From Tsuneonella troitsensis (GTDB lineage: Bacteria; Pseudomonadota; Alphaproteobacteria; Sphingomonadales; Sphingomonadaceae), in assembly GCF_001441535.1 (NCBI RefSeq), contig NZ_LMAU01000002.1, forward strand, positions 186,001-250,000: a stretch of 64,000 bases of DNA, in the 5' to 3' direction. Below, one piece after another: positions 54,524 to 63,669 of the stretch; position 1 is the first letter of the stretch; each line of letters opens with the position of its first letter. The notes beneath the pieces are model-generated. The model searched no databases, was not told the origin of the DNA, and saw nothing but the letters and a program-made list of their open reading frames with translations. Made by a program: the position numbers and the translations under genes.

Positions 54524-56092
54524 TCAGGCACACAGGCCCTGCAGAAACCAGTCGGGCATACCGCCGCGCCCGTCCCCAATAATGCCCAGGCGGTAGATCC
54601 AGTACCGGCGACCGTCGCCATCCTCGATCCGGTAGTAATCGCGCAGCCGTGCGGTCCCCTTCTCGCGCCACCATTCGGGAGCGATCCGTTCGGGACCCTC
54701 TACACGGACGACCTCGTGCACGTTCCCGCGCCAACGGAAGCGCTGGGGATAGCCGTCGGGGGTGGCATAGAGCACCGCGATCTTCTCCGCCCGGTCGAGC
54801 AGCTTGAGCGGCCGCGCGTGAAAAGCGAGTTCTCCCTGGCTGGGCGGTTCGGGCACGAGAGGGCGCTGCCAGCGCTGGGCGCGCTCGGGGATATGGCTGG
54901 CATGAAGCACCGGCTTGCGGACGGCATCGGGTCCGAGGCGAACAGTAAGACGGTCGATGCAGGCGGCCAGAGACGTGCCGTGTTCTTCCGCTGCGGATTC
55001 GATATCGGCCTGCGCGAGGGCCAGCGGCTCGGCCCAGCTCGCCCGCAGGCGCACGCACTCGATCCCGAACCCGGCATCGATATCGTCGAGCTTGGCACCG
55101 AACAGCCGCGCGATATGGCCGGCCTCTCGTGTGGCGGCGGCAAGTTCGAGCCGTCGGATGATGACTTCGCCGTCGACGCGCCACATCCCCAGATCGAGCC
55201 GGCGAGCCCCCTGCCCCAGCCCCTCGAGTTCGCGCGCCATGTCTGCGGCAAGATCGACAAGAACCTGGTCGAGCAGATCGCGGTGGCGAATGGGCTCCAT
55301 AAGTCGCCGCTGCACCAGCGGCATTTCCTGCGGGATTACCGGCAGCAGCGGCTCGGGCACCTGCCCCAGCAACTGGTCGAGCCGGACGAGCGGATTCGCC
55401 CCGGGCGACTTGCGATTGCGGAACCGTCGATGCAGCGCATCGCGGCCCGCGCTTTCCTCGAACCGATCGGTCAGATCGCCGATCCGCTTGAGGCCGAGGC
55501 GGCGCAGGACCGAAAGGACGTCTTGGTCGAGGCGCAGGGCGGCGACCGGCAAATCCGCCAGACGCGAGGCGATATCGTCTTGCCGCCACAGGATGGCGGC
55601 GTCCGGCCCGTAATGCGCCATGGCCCAGGCTGCCCCGGCGGTAGGCGCGATAGCCATGCGCGCCGCAAGACCCCGCGCGGCGAATTTCGCCTTCGCATCG
55701 GCCAGCAGCTTTTCCTCTCCTCCGAACAGGTGGGCGACCGCGGTCACATCGACCAGCACGCCGTCGGGCGCGTCCATCGCGCTCCACGGGCCCCAGCGAA
55801 GCGCCCAGAGGGCCAGCTTCTCGAGGAAATCGTGATCGCCCGCCGGGTCGCTGGGCGAGACCTTGAGCGAAGGGCATAGCGCGCGCGCGTCGGCGAGCAT
55901 CATGCCGCTGCGCGCGCCGGCAGCGAGGCCTGCGGGGTTGGCGGCTTCGATGCGCGGCCCGTGCGCGGTCTCGATGATCAGCGCGGTCGGTTCGGCGTCG
56001 GCGCCCTCCCCCGGCGCAAGCCCGCTAGCCAGCCGCCAGCGATCGATCGCCAGCCGCGAAAGCCAGACCGAGAGGATGCGGCGATGCGCCAC
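54524..56092 (-). CDS. imuB: Mutasome Y-family polymerase-like protein ImuB
   Basis: ImuB is an inactive Y-family polymerase homologue that bridges DnaE2 to the beta clamp and ImuA. The 522-residue form starts at RRILSVWLSRLAIDRW, lacking the catalytic DMD. DGVLVDVTAVAHLFGGEEKL stands where active polymerases have SIDE. GLAARMAIAPTAGAAWAMAH and LRRLGLKRIGDL follow. I prefer the GTG at 56092; an ATG at 56143 would give 539 residues. Either start lies inside imuA, so the genes overlap by 68 or 119 bases. Confidence 0.9.
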   Translation of the reverse strand: MAHRRILSVWLSRLAIDRWRLASGLAPGEGADAEPTALIIETAHGPRIEAANPAGLAAGARSGMMLADARALCPSLKVSPSDPAGDHDFLEKLALWALRWGPWSAMDAPDGVLVDVTAVAHLFGGEEKLLADAKAKFAARGLAARMAIAPTAGAAWAMAHYGPDAAILWRQDDIASRLADLPVAALRLDQDVLSVLRRLGLKRIGDLTDRFEESAGRDALHRRFRNRKSPGANPLVRLDQLLGQVPEPLLPVIPQEMPLVQRRLMEPIRHRDLLDQVLVDLAADMARELEGLGQGARRLDLGMWRVDGEVIIRRLELAAATREAGHIARLFGAKLDDIDAGFGIECVRLRASWAEPLALAQADIESAAEEHGTSLAACIDRLTVRLGPDAVRKPVLHASHIPERAQRWQRPLVPEPPSQGELAFHARPLKLLDRAEKIAVLYATPDGYPQRFRWRGNVHEVVRVEGPERIAPEWWREKGTARLRDYYRIEDGDGRRYWIYRLGIIGDGRGGMPDWFLQGLCA

Positions 56093-56810
56093 CGGCCCAA
56101 TCGTCGTTCGAGAAGGGGGCGGCGACGAGTTCGTGCCCGTCATTGTACAAAGTCCATGTGCCGGGAGGGTGCATGCGGGAACGGAACAGGTCCGCCCTCC
56201 ATGAAGGGATGCCGGGCGCCCGGTCGTTCCAGCTGGGGTGAGGCGAAGGAGCGGAGCGCACATCCCACCGCATCCGGGCCGACGACAGGTCGTGCCGTGC
56301 ATCGAGCCGCACCAGCCAAAGCGGGACGCCATGCTTTTCGGCGGTGAGCGTCAGTCTTCGCGAGGCCGTGAAATCGAGCGCACGCGGATTGCCTGCCAGC
56401 TCCCCGATCACCGCCGCCACATCGCGGCAGCGCAATCCTTCTTCCAGCGCGAACAGCACATCCTCGCAATTGTCGCACAGCACGTGGACGATGCGGTGAC
56501 GGAATGCCTTGGGCAATCCGGGGCGATAGGGGCGGCCGCCCAGTCGCAACGCCTGCCGGTCCTGGACCCACAGCAGAGCGCGCAAGTCATCGGCCTCGAC
56601 TGAATTTTCGCGCTCCTTTCCGCTCAACGCGTCGGCGATAAGGGCTAGTGCAGCCCCCGCCCCGCTCGCCTCGCCAGAGGGCGCGAACACCTCGCTATGG
56701 TGCGCTCCTGCCAGCCCCGGCCGCCAGCGCGGTGTGTGGGTGGACAGGCAGGCAAGCCCGGAGGCCGGCAGGAACGCGTTCGGCAAGGTCATGGCAAGAG
56801 GACGACTCAT
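56025..56810 (-). CDS. imuA: Mutasome accessory protein ImuA
   Basis: ImuA is a RecA/SulA-like component of the ImuA-ImuB-DnaE2 mutasome. The 261-residue protein shows TPRWRPGLAGAHHSEVFAPS, LLWVQDRQALRLGGRPYRPG, VLCDNCEDVLFALEEGLRCR and LWLVRLDARHDLSSARMRWD. It lacks a canonical Walker A, as usual for alphaproteobacterial ImuA. The ATG at 56810 lies two bases from an SOS box. It is the first gene of the imuA-imuB operon. Confidence 0.9.
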   Translation of the reverse strand: MSRPLAMTLPNAFLPASGLACLSTHTPRWRPGLAGAHHSEVFAPSGEASGAGAALALIADALSGKERENSVEADDLRALLWVQDRQALRLGGRPYRPGLPKAFRHRIVHVLCDNCEDVLFALEEGLRCRDVAAVIGELAGNPRALDFTASRRLTLTAEKHGVPLWLVRLDARHDLSSARMRWDVRSAPSPHPSWNDRAPGIPSWRADLFRSRMHPPGTWTLYNDGHELVAAPFSNDDWAGGASPHPLGLAFAAGDRSLAAG

Positions 56811-56812
56811 TC

Positions 56813-56847
56813 GTTCTCTTTATGTTCCGTTGCTCGGCGATTCGCAA
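56813..56847 (-). promoter_or_regulatory. SOS box and promoter of imuA-imuB
   Basis: GTTC-TCTTTAT-GTTC at 56813-56827 is a perfect LexA direct repeat. TTGCGA (56847-56842) and CATAAA (56824-56819) are spaced 17 bases on the minus strand, with the -10 overlapping the box. The start codon lies two bases beyond it. The design parallels the radical SAM operon promoter. Confidence 0.85.
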
Positions 56848-56898
56848 CGCCGGAACCAAGTGCTCCCCAACTCCGTTCGAAACCCGAAGGAGATTATC

Positions 56899-57390
56899 AT
56901 GCATCACAGTAAACCCGCCGCCGATCCCGAGGCCCTGAAGAAGGACTTCTGGAAGGCCCTGGCCGACTCGCCATTCCTGTTCCTCCAACGCACCGGTGAA
57001 AGCGAAACCGCCGTTCCGATGAGCCCGCAGCTCGACAAGGACGCCAACAGCGAGATCTGGTTCTTCACTCACAAGAAGAGCGCGTTCGCCCAGCTCGGCC
57101 CCGTCACCGCGACGTTCGCGGGCAAGGGGCATGACATGTTCGCCCGGTTCAACGGCACCCTCGCCGTCGAGACCAGCCAGGAGCGCTTCGACCAGTTCTG
57201 GAATAACTTCGTCGAGGCCTGGTACGACGAAGGCAAGAACGATCCCGACCTGTTGTTCCTGCGCATGGACCTGGGAACTGCCGAAATCTGGAACGGCGAC
57301 ATCGGCCTGATCAACACCGCCAAGATGGCGCTGGGCATGTACGTCGAACCTGCCGCTGAAAAGCAGCACGTGAAGGAAACCGCGCTCTAA
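56899..57390 (+). CDS. General stress protein (PNPOx-like, FMN split barrel)
   Basis: The 163-residue protein resembles general stress protein 26 of the pyridoxamine-phosphate-oxidase fold: SPFLFLQRTGESETAVPMSP, SEIWFFTHKKSAFAQLGPVT, FNGTLAVETSQERFDQFWNN and the C-terminal LRMDLGTAEIWNGDIG. It probably binds FMN or F420-like cofactors; the reaction is unknown. The ATG at 56899 has a strong AAGGAG Shine-Dalgarno. It is divergent from imuA and ends at a bidirectional terminator. Confidence 0.87.
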   Translation: MHHSKPAADPEALKKDFWKALADSPFLFLQRTGESETAVPMSPQLDKDANSEIWFFTHKKSAFAQLGPVTATFAGKGHDMFARFNGTLAVETSQERFDQFWNNFVEAWYDEGKNDPDLLFLRMDLGTAEIWNGDIGLINTAKMALGMYVEPAAEKQHVKETAL

Positions 57391-57412
57391 CTGCCGGGCG
57401 CCCATCCAAACG

Positions 57413-57446
57413 AAAGGGCCGCCCCTCGAAAGAGGAGCGGCCCTTT
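57413..57446. terminator. Bidirectional rho-independent terminator
   Basis: AAAGGGCCGC (57413-57422) pairs perfectly with GCGGCCCTTT (57437-57446) around an inner CCTC-GAAA-GAGG hairpin. It lies between the convergent stress-protein and APC permease genes, with T runs on both strands. Confidence 0.88.
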
Positions 57447-57463
57447 TCTAATGCCGAAAGCCC

Positions 57464-59047
57464 CTAGCGGTGGCTGTCGGGCGTATCGATCGGGAAGTCG
57501 TGCTCCTGGCCGCCGATGTCGTCGACCACTTCCACGATCCCGCGACCGAGATGGCTGTTGCGCCGGCTATAGGCGAAATAGACCACCAGCCCGATCGCGG
57601 TCCAGACCGGCAGCACGAGCATCGCCGCGCTGGGCAGGTTGAGGAACAGGAACAGGCATCCCAGGATCGTGAGCGGACCGATGATGATGAGGCCCGGAAC
57701 CCGGAACGTCCGCTTGCGCGTCGGGTCGGTCCGGCGCAGCACCATGACCGCAACCGCCACCATCAGGAACGCGTAGAGCGTGCCCGCATTGGCGATATCG
57801 GCCAGCTGTCCGACCGGGAAGAAAGCCGCGGCAATCGCCACGATCACGCCGGTGATGGCGGTCACGACGTACGGCGTCCGCCACTTCGGGTGCACCTTCG
57901 AAAGCCCCTCGGGCAGCAGCCCATCGCGGCTCATAACGAAGAAGATGCGGGTCTGTGCGAACAGCAGCACCAGGATCACCGAAGGCAACGCGAGGATCGC
58001 TGCATAACCCAGCATGTTGCCGATCGCGCCGAAACCGATCTGCCGCAGCACGTGAGCCAGCGCCTCGTTGGAGCAGACCAGCGCATCGGCATAGAGCGGC
58101 AGGGCGCACTGGCGAGCGAGCTCTTCAGATCCGGCCGGGAAAGGGACGCCGTTGGGTCCCATGATCGGCTGCCCGCCGATCGTCCCGATCGCGCCGGCGG
58201 CGACGAGGATGTAGAACACGGTGCAGAACAGCAACGAACCGACCAGGCCGATCGGCACGTTGCGCTGCGGGTTCTTGGTTTCCTCGGCAGCGGTCGAGAC
58301 CGCGTCGAACCCGACGTAGGCGAAGAAGATCGTCGCAGCCGCACCGACCGCGCCGACGCCGCTACCCCAGCCGCCGAAGACGCCAGCGGGCAGGAAGGGA
58401 TTGAACTTCGCCGCATCGAACTCGGAGCTCGTGAGCGTCAGCCCGATGAACGCTGTAAGCGCAGTCACCTTGATCAACACGAGAACGGCGTTGACCTTGG
58501 CGCTTTCGCTGGTGCCGATCATCAGGAGCCAGGTCACCAGAAGCGCGATGACGAGGGCCGGCAGATTGATCAGTCCACCCGGAGCGCCGCCCAAGGCCAG
58601 CGGTCCGGCAGTCAGCCAGGCAGGTAACGATATCCCGAACGTATCGCCTAGGATCGTGCCGCTAAAATACCCCGACCAGCCGACCGACACAGCGGATGCC
58701 GCGATCGCGTATTCGAGGATGAGCGCCCAGCCGACGGTCCAGGCGAGGAATTCGCCCATCGTCGCGTAGCTGTAGGTGTAAGCCGATCCCGCGACGGGGA
58801 TCATCGAAGCGATTTCGGAATAGCACAACGCAGCCACTATGCAGACCGCGCCGGCAATGACGAATGCGAGCATTAGGCCGGGGCCGGCCTTCTGTGCGCC
58901 TGCGGCGGTCAGCACGAAAATGCCGGTGCCGATGATGCAGCCGATGCCGAACAGCATGAGCTGAAATGCACCGAGCGACCGGTGCAACGATTTCTTTTCC
59001 GCCGTCGCCAAAATGGCATCGAGCGGCTTGATACGGTCGAGAAACAT
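57464..59047 (-). CDS. APC family amino-acid permease
   Basis: The 527-residue protein has at least 12 hydrophobic segments. The N-terminus LMLFGIGCIIGTGIFVLTAA is the APC signature, followed by YSEIASMIPVAGSAYTYSYA and FFAYVGFDAVSTAAEETKNP. It is most like the cationic amino-acid transporter (CAT/YhdG) branch. The substrate is not certain. I chose the ATG at 59047 (MFLDRIKPLDAI). Confidence 0.92.
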   Translation of the reverse strand: MFLDRIKPLDAILATAEKKSLHRSLGAFQLMLFGIGCIIGTGIFVLTAAGAQKAGPGLMLAFVIAGAVCIVAALCYSEIASMIPVAGSAYTYSYATMGEFLAWTVGWALILEYAIAASAVSVGWSGYFSGTILGDTFGISLPAWLTAGPLALGGAPGGLINLPALVIALLVTWLLMIGTSESAKVNAVLVLIKVTALTAFIGLTLTSSEFDAAKFNPFLPAGVFGGWGSGVGAVGAAATIFFAYVGFDAVSTAAEETKNPQRNVPIGLVGSLLFCTVFYILVAAGAIGTIGGQPIMGPNGVPFPAGSEELARQCALPLYADALVCSNEALAHVLRQIGFGAIGNMLGYAAILALPSVILVLLFAQTRIFFVMSRDGLLPEGLSKVHPKWRTPYVVTAITGVIVAIAAAFFPVGQLADIANAGTLYAFLMVAVAVMVLRRTDPTRKRTFRVPGLIIIGPLTILGCLFLFLNLPSAAMLVLPVWTAIGLVVYFAYSRRNSHLGRGIVEVVDDIGGQEHDFPIDTPDSHR

Positions 59048-59183
59048 GGACCCGTAATCCCTCACTGGACGGCCGTTGCGGCTCGCCTCCCTCAATGGTG
59101 CGCGAAGCTAGCGCCGCGCCGCGTCATGGCAAGATGTAATGTCCGGGCTTTCCCCGCTTCCGTGGCGACGCTAGAGCGAGCCC

Positions 59184-60053
59184 ATGTCCACGACCTTCCA
59201 ACTCGACACGTCGACCAGCCGGGCCCACCCCACCCCGCAGCCGATGCGGCGACTGACGATCCCGGCGATCCGTCGCCGGAAGGTCGATGGCGTCACGCAG
59301 GAACCGATCGTGATGCTGACGGCCTATACGGCCCGGCAGGCACAGCTCCTCGACGCGCACTGCGACCTGCTGCTGGTCGGGGATTCGCTGGGTCAGGTGA
59401 TCTACGGGCTCGATTCGAGTGTGCCCGTCACCCTCGACATGATGATCGCCCATGGCGCCGCGGTCGTGCGCGGCAGCTACCATGCGGCCGTCCTGGTCGA
59501 CCTGCCTTTCGGCACCTACGAAGCTTCGCCGGAGGCCGCGTTCGCCACGGCGTCGCGCGTGCTCAAGGAAACGGGCTGCGCGGGCGTCAAGCTCGAGGGC
59601 GGCGCGGCGATGGCGGAAACCGTGGCGTTCCTGACCGCACGAGGAATCCCGGTGATGGGGCACGTCGGCCTCACACCCCAGGCGGTCAATGTGCTCGGCG
59701 GATACAACGCCCGCGGCCGCAGCGACGCCGAAGCGGACAAGATCGTAGGGGACGCACAAGCGCTCGATCAGGCGGGAGCCTTCGCGATAGTCGTCGAAGG
59801 CGTGGTCGAACCCATCGCCGTAGCGGCGACCAAGGCGGTTTCCTGCCCCACGATCGGAATCGGCGGTTCGGTCGAATGCGATGGTCAGGTACTCGTGACC
59901 GAAGACATGCTGGGCATGTTCGAGCGGGTGCCGCGCTTCGTGAAGCGCTACGAAGACCTCGCCACCACTATTTCGAAGGCCGTGGAAACCTACGCGGGCG
60001 AAGTGCGTTCGCGAACTTTCCCTACTGCCGACCAGACATACCAACCCAAATAA
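59184..60053 (+). CDS. panB: 3-methyl-2-oxobutanoate hydroxymethyltransferase
   Basis: PanB makes ketopantoate for pantothenate and CoA synthesis from the valine precursor. The 289-residue barrel shows [73 protein letters not shown] and [20 protein letters not shown]. It shares its 2-oxoisovalerate substrate with LeuA. CoaD, later in the CoA pathway, is also in the window. An upstream divergent region of about 135 bp shows no clear signal. Confidence 0.96.
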   Translation: MSTTFQLDTSTSRAHPTPQPMRRLTIPAIRRRKVDGVTQEPIVMLTAYTARQAQLLDAHCDLLLVGDSLGQVIYGLDSSVPVTLDMMIAHGAAVVRGSYHAAVLVDLPFGTYEASPEAAFATASRVLKETGCAGVKLEGGAAMAETVAFLTARGIPVMGHVGLTPQAVNVLGGYNARGRSDAEADKIVGDAQALDQAGAFAIVVEGVVEPIAVAATKAVSCPTIGIGGSVECDGQVLVTEDMLGMFERVPRFVKRYEDLATTISKAVETYAGEVRSRTFPTADQTYQPK

Positions 60054-60086
60054 GCCTACCGGCACCACTCTTTCACCGGACACTCC

Positions 60087-61160
60087 ATGGACACGCTCAA
60101 GCGCTTTTACGGCTTCTCGCTGATCTTCACGCTCATCTGCCTCGGTCTGGGCGTATGGTACGGATACGAAAGCACCGGCACATTGGCCGGGACGGCTGCG
60201 ATGCTGTGGATCATCGTGGTGCTGTCGATCCTCGAGATTTCGCTCAGTTTCGACAACGCCGTAGTCAACGCCTCTGTCCTCAAGGACATGGACCGGGTGT
60301 GGCAGAAGCGCTTTCTGACGTGGGGCATCGCGTTTGCCGTGTTCGGCATGCGGATCGTGTTCCCGCTGGCCATCGTCGCAATCGCCGCCGGGATCGGTCC
60401 GATGGAGACCATCCGGCTTTCGCTCAACGATCCGCTCGAATACGAACGGCTCGTGTCGAGCGCGCACGTGGGAATTGCCGGTTTCGGCGGCGCCTTCCTC
60501 GCAATGGTCGGCCTGAAGTTCTTTTTCGACGGCGAAAAGGATGTGCACTGGATCGCGTCGGTCGAGCGCTTCCTTGGCCGCTTTGCCGCACTCCCTGCGG
60601 CCGAAATCGGTCTGTTGCTCCTGGCGATCTGGGGCATCTCGATGCTGCTTCCCGATGCCGAGGCACTGACCTTCGTCGTGTCCGGCGTCCTCGGTCTGGT
60701 CACCTTCATCGCGGTCGAGGGCGTCAGCACGATGCTGGAACTGCACGAGGAGAAGAAGCGTCTGGCCGGGGCGATGGTCCGCAGCGGCCTGGGCGGTTTC
60801 CTCTATCTCAATATCCTCGATGCCAGCTTCAGCTTCGACGGCGTGATCGGCGCGTTCGCCCTGTCGAACAACATGATCGTGATTGCGCTGGGCCTGTCGA
60901 TCGGCGCGATGTTCGTCCGTTCGATGACGATCCACCTCGTCGAGAAGGGAACGCTCGCACAGTATCGCTACCTCGAACACGGCGCTTTCTGGGCGATCAT
61001 CGTGCTCGGCGCGATCATGCTGCTGTCGGCCCGCTGGCACATTCCAGAGACGATTACGGGCCTGCTGGGTGCTGTCCTTATCGGTCTCTCGCTGTGGTGG
61101 TCGGTTCGCTACAAGCGGCGGCATCCGGAACCGGTCGAAGAGGCCGTGCGAGGCGACTAG
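60087..61160 (+). CDS. DUF475/TerC-like integral membrane protein
   Basis: The 357-residue protein has about eight membrane spans. DUF475 features are LEISLSFDNAVVNASVLKDM (an acidic-polar membrane motif shared with TerC), VGLKFFFDGEKDVHWI, NILDASFSFDGVIGAFALSN and FVRSMTIHLVEKGTL. TerC relatives are linked to manganese export or metal insertion; the role here is unknown. It is 33 bases after panB. The 3' end overlaps the convergent symporter-like gene by 83 bp. Confidence 0.88.
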   Translation: MDTLKRFYGFSLIFTLICLGLGVWYGYESTGTLAGTAAMLWIIVVLSILEISLSFDNAVVNASVLKDMDRVWQKRFLTWGIAFAVFGMRIVFPLAIVAIAAGIGPMETIRLSLNDPLEYERLVSSAHVGIAGFGGAFLAMVGLKFFFDGEKDVHWIASVERFLGRFAALPAAEIGLLLLAIWGISMLLPDAEALTFVVSGVLGLVTFIAVEGVSTMLELHEEKKRLAGAMVRSGLGGFLYLNILDASFSFDGVIGAFALSNNMIVIALGLSIGAMFVRSMTIHLVEKGTLAQYRYLEHGAFWAIIVLGAIMLLSARWHIPETITGLLGAVLIGLSLWWSVRYKRRHPEPVEEAVRGD

Positions 61161-62091
61161 CCAGCGGTGCGCTGATCACCAGCTGTAGCAAGTGGTAGAC
61201 CAGTAGCGGCAGCAGAACCATTCCCGCGACTTGCGGCGGGAAAAGGACTGCTGCCAATGGCGCACCCATCGCGACGCTCTTGTGCGCCCCGGCAAACAAG
61301 AAGGCGATCCGGTCGCCCCTGTCGAGTCTGAGTTGGCCGCCTACGGTCCACGCACCGATAAAGGCGAAGGCCAGCATCACCCACGTCGCCGCAAGCAGGA
61401 TGGCCCATTCGGATATTCCGATCATGGTCCACAACCCCTGCTCGACAGCCCCGGAAAACGCGACGTAGACCGCGATCGCGATAGAAATCCGGTCCATCCA
61501 GGCGATGAGGTCCTTTCGTTCGCGGACCCAGTGCGACAGTCGTCCCTGGAGCAGCTGTCCGATCGCAAACGGCAAAATAAGGATGGCGAAAACCTTGGTT
61601 AGTCCATCCACTCCCATCTCGACCGCGCCGCTCCCTGCCAATGCGGCGAACATCGGCGCGCAAATGAACACTCCGGCGATGTTGGTGAGCGCGGCCGCGA
61701 CGATCGAACTCGAAACCTTCCCGCCTGCGAGAGACGAGTAGGCAGTCGCCGATTGGACCGTAGAAGGCATCACACCGAGGTAAAGGAAGCCGAGGGCGAC
61801 GAGAGGTGGAAGCGATCCGACAAGGACGATCGCGAGCCCCTTCCCCGCAAAAGCCATCGCGCCGAAACACCATATCAGCACCGGGATGAGAAAGCGCCAG
61901 TGTCGCATTCCCTGCAGCACCTCGTCACGCGGCAAGCGTAAGCCATTGAGGAAGAACAGCACGAAGATCGCACCGTTGGAAATCCATTGGGCGATCTCGC
62001 GCGCGTTGCCGGCAGCGGGGAGGAAGCTCGCAAGCAGGATCGCCAGCACGAGGAGGCGTACCATCAGGTCGATCTTGGCGAACCACCGCAT
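61078..62091 (-). CDS. Bile acid:sodium symporter-like (BASS/YfeH) transporter
   Basis: The 337-residue protein has nine or ten hydrophobic segments. The pattern of the YfeH/SBF-like group is visible: NGAIFVLFFLNGLRLPRDEV, VMPSTVQSATAYSSLAGGKV, ALTNIAGVFICAPMFAAL and IAFLFAGAHKSVAMGAPLAA. The substrate is probably an organic anion or precursor metabolite. Its last 25 or so codons are antisense to the end of the DUF475 gene and may not be conserved. Confidence 0.88.
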   Translation of the reverse strand: MRWFAKIDLMVRLLVLAILLASFLPAAGNAREIAQWISNGAIFVLFFLNGLRLPRDEVLQGMRHWRFLIPVLIWCFGAMAFAGKGLAIVLVGSLPPLVALGFLYLGVMPSTVQSATAYSSLAGGKVSSSIVAAALTNIAGVFICAPMFAALAGSGAVEMGVDGLTKVFAILILPFAIGQLLQGRLSHWVRERKDLIAWMDRISIAIAVYVAFSGAVEQGLWTMIGISEWAILLAATWVMLAFAFIGAWTVGGQLRLDRGDRIAFLFAGAHKSVAMGAPLAAVLFPPQVAGMVLLPLLVYHLLQLVISAPLASRLARPLRPVPDAAACSEPTTTARDR

Positions 62092-62181
62092 CGATCGGCC
62101 CTTGGCGAGCCGGGGCCGTATTGTCGAGGCGATCCGCCGCTTTCGGCGTTTGATGCAGGCGATTCGCTAGGGCGCTGGGGC

Positions 62182-63669
62182 CTATTTCCCTGTTTTCCGC
62201 CGCGTAATCAGGACAGTAGCTGCATCGGCATTCAATGGATCGCCATCGGTGTATTCGGCGACCAGAGCGGTCGCTCGATCCGGTTGACCGGACAGATCCA
62301 GAGCGGCGGCTGTTCGCCTTACGAGCGGCCATGTCCGCCGGATGGCAGATGCTCTTTGATAATGCCTAACTGCCGTCCGATTATCGCCTGCGGCAAGAGC
62401 GGCATCGCCTGCCAAGGCAGCCGCATCGCTCGACCCGGGATTGCGGACGAGAAACTGGTCGGCCTCCGTGCGCGCCTCCAGAAAGCGCGCGTTGACGATT
62501 TGATTGCGGACTAGACTGACGGTGCCAGAGCCTCCAGTAGCCATGCCGCCTCCCTCCGCTCCTTCGGTGCCAATAGGAACCGCGCGGAAAACTGGCTCGG
62601 CCATAGCCATATCGACGAAAGAGGCAGCGCTTTGCCGGTCGCCAAGAGCCTCGTAGCCCCGCCCCACGAGCATTGCGATATAGGGCGTCGTCGCGCGACC
62701 GGAAAATCGTGCCGTGAGTTCGCGATAATTTCCGCCCAGTACAAGCGAACGGGCAAGCAGCGACTGAACCCGCGCGTTATCGGGCTGCCTCCGCGCAAGT
62801 CGGTCGAGGTTTTTCGCAGCACTCGCGTAATTGCCGGCCTCCAAATCGATCACAGACTGGAGAATGACCGCAGCAGGGACCTGTCGCTCGAATTCGCCGC
62901 TTCGCTTTAGGAGCGTGACAGCAAGGTCGGCACGACCGGCGCGGGCCGCCAGAACAGCCTGGAAGAAAAGCGATCTGGAATTGTGCGGTGCAACCGTCGC
63001 AAGCTTACGCGTGGCGCTCAGCATCTCGGTTGCACGGCCAAGATCGCCCAGCGTCGCGGCATATTCGGCCAGCAGGTCGGGATCATCCGGTGCGACCCAC
63101 AATGCCTGCTCCAGCATTTGCAATGCTGCGCGATTGCCGCGCGCTTCCCTTGTGAGCTGTGCGCGGAGCAGCAACGCCGCGGGATTAGAAGGGCCGTAAC
63201 GCATGGCGAGCTGTGAAGCTTCGATGGCCTGGGCCTGCTCGCCGCCCCGCCAGCGCAATCTACTGATGTCGACCCAAAGTTCGGGATCTTTCTCACTGAC
63301 GGCCAAGGCCCGATCGAAGGCGCGTCCTGCCTCCTGCAAGTTGCCCTGTGCCATCCGCAATCGGCCGAGCATGCGGTATCCGTGGCTCGCTGCTTCGGGC
63401 GAAAATGCATATCCGGTCAACCAGCGCTCGGCTTCGACGAGGTTCCCTTGGAGAAGTTCCGCTTCGCCCATGTACGAGGCTATCAAGCCAGCCACGCCGC
63501 CGGCCAATTCGCGGCGTAACCCGGCCTCGGCGGATTTTCCGTCGCCGGCTGCAATCGACGCCCGCCAATCGCCGTCTTCCATGCCTTCCGTCGTAGCATT
63601 CCCGCAGCCCGCCAGGGCAATCGCCAAAAGGGCAGCAATCAGGGCGTGAGACCTACGCCGTAAGGTCAT
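62182..63669 (-). CDS. prsT: TPR-repeat lipoprotein of the PEP-CTERM/PrsT type
   Basis: The 495-residue protein has a lipoprotein signal peptide with lipobox ALAGC near residue 22, followed by about ten tetratricopeptide-like repeats (for example AERWLTGYAFSPEAASHGYR, AGRAFDRALAVSEKDPELWV, ALQMLEQALWVAPDDPDLLA). It overlaps the end of the PrsR-like regulator by 17 bases, the order typical of PEP-CTERM system PrsK-PrsR-PrsT clusters. It should be membrane-anchored in the periplasm, supporting exopolysaccharide or exosortase function. Confidence 0.8.
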   Translation of the reverse strand: MTLRRRSHALIAALLAIALAGCGNATTEGMEDGDWRASIAAGDGKSAEAGLRRELAGGVAGLIASYMGEAELLQGNLVEAERWLTGYAFSPEAASHGYRMLGRLRMAQGNLQEAGRAFDRALAVSEKDPELWVDISRLRWRGGEQAQAIEASQLAMRYGPSNPAALLLRAQLTREARGNRAALQMLEQALWVAPDDPDLLAEYAATLGDLGRATEMLSATRKLATVAPHNSRSLFFQAVLAARAGRADLAVTLLKRSGEFERQVPAAVILQSVIDLEAGNYASAAKNLDRLARRQPDNARVQSLLARSLVLGGNYRELTARFSGRATTPYIAMLVGRGYEALGDRQSAASFVDMAMAEPVFRAVPIGTEGAEGGGMATGGSGTVSLVRNQIVNARFLEARTEADQFLVRNPGSSDAAALAGDAALAAGDNRTAVRHYQRASAIRRTWPLVRRTAAALDLSGQPDRATALVAEYTDGDPLNADAATVLITRRKTGK

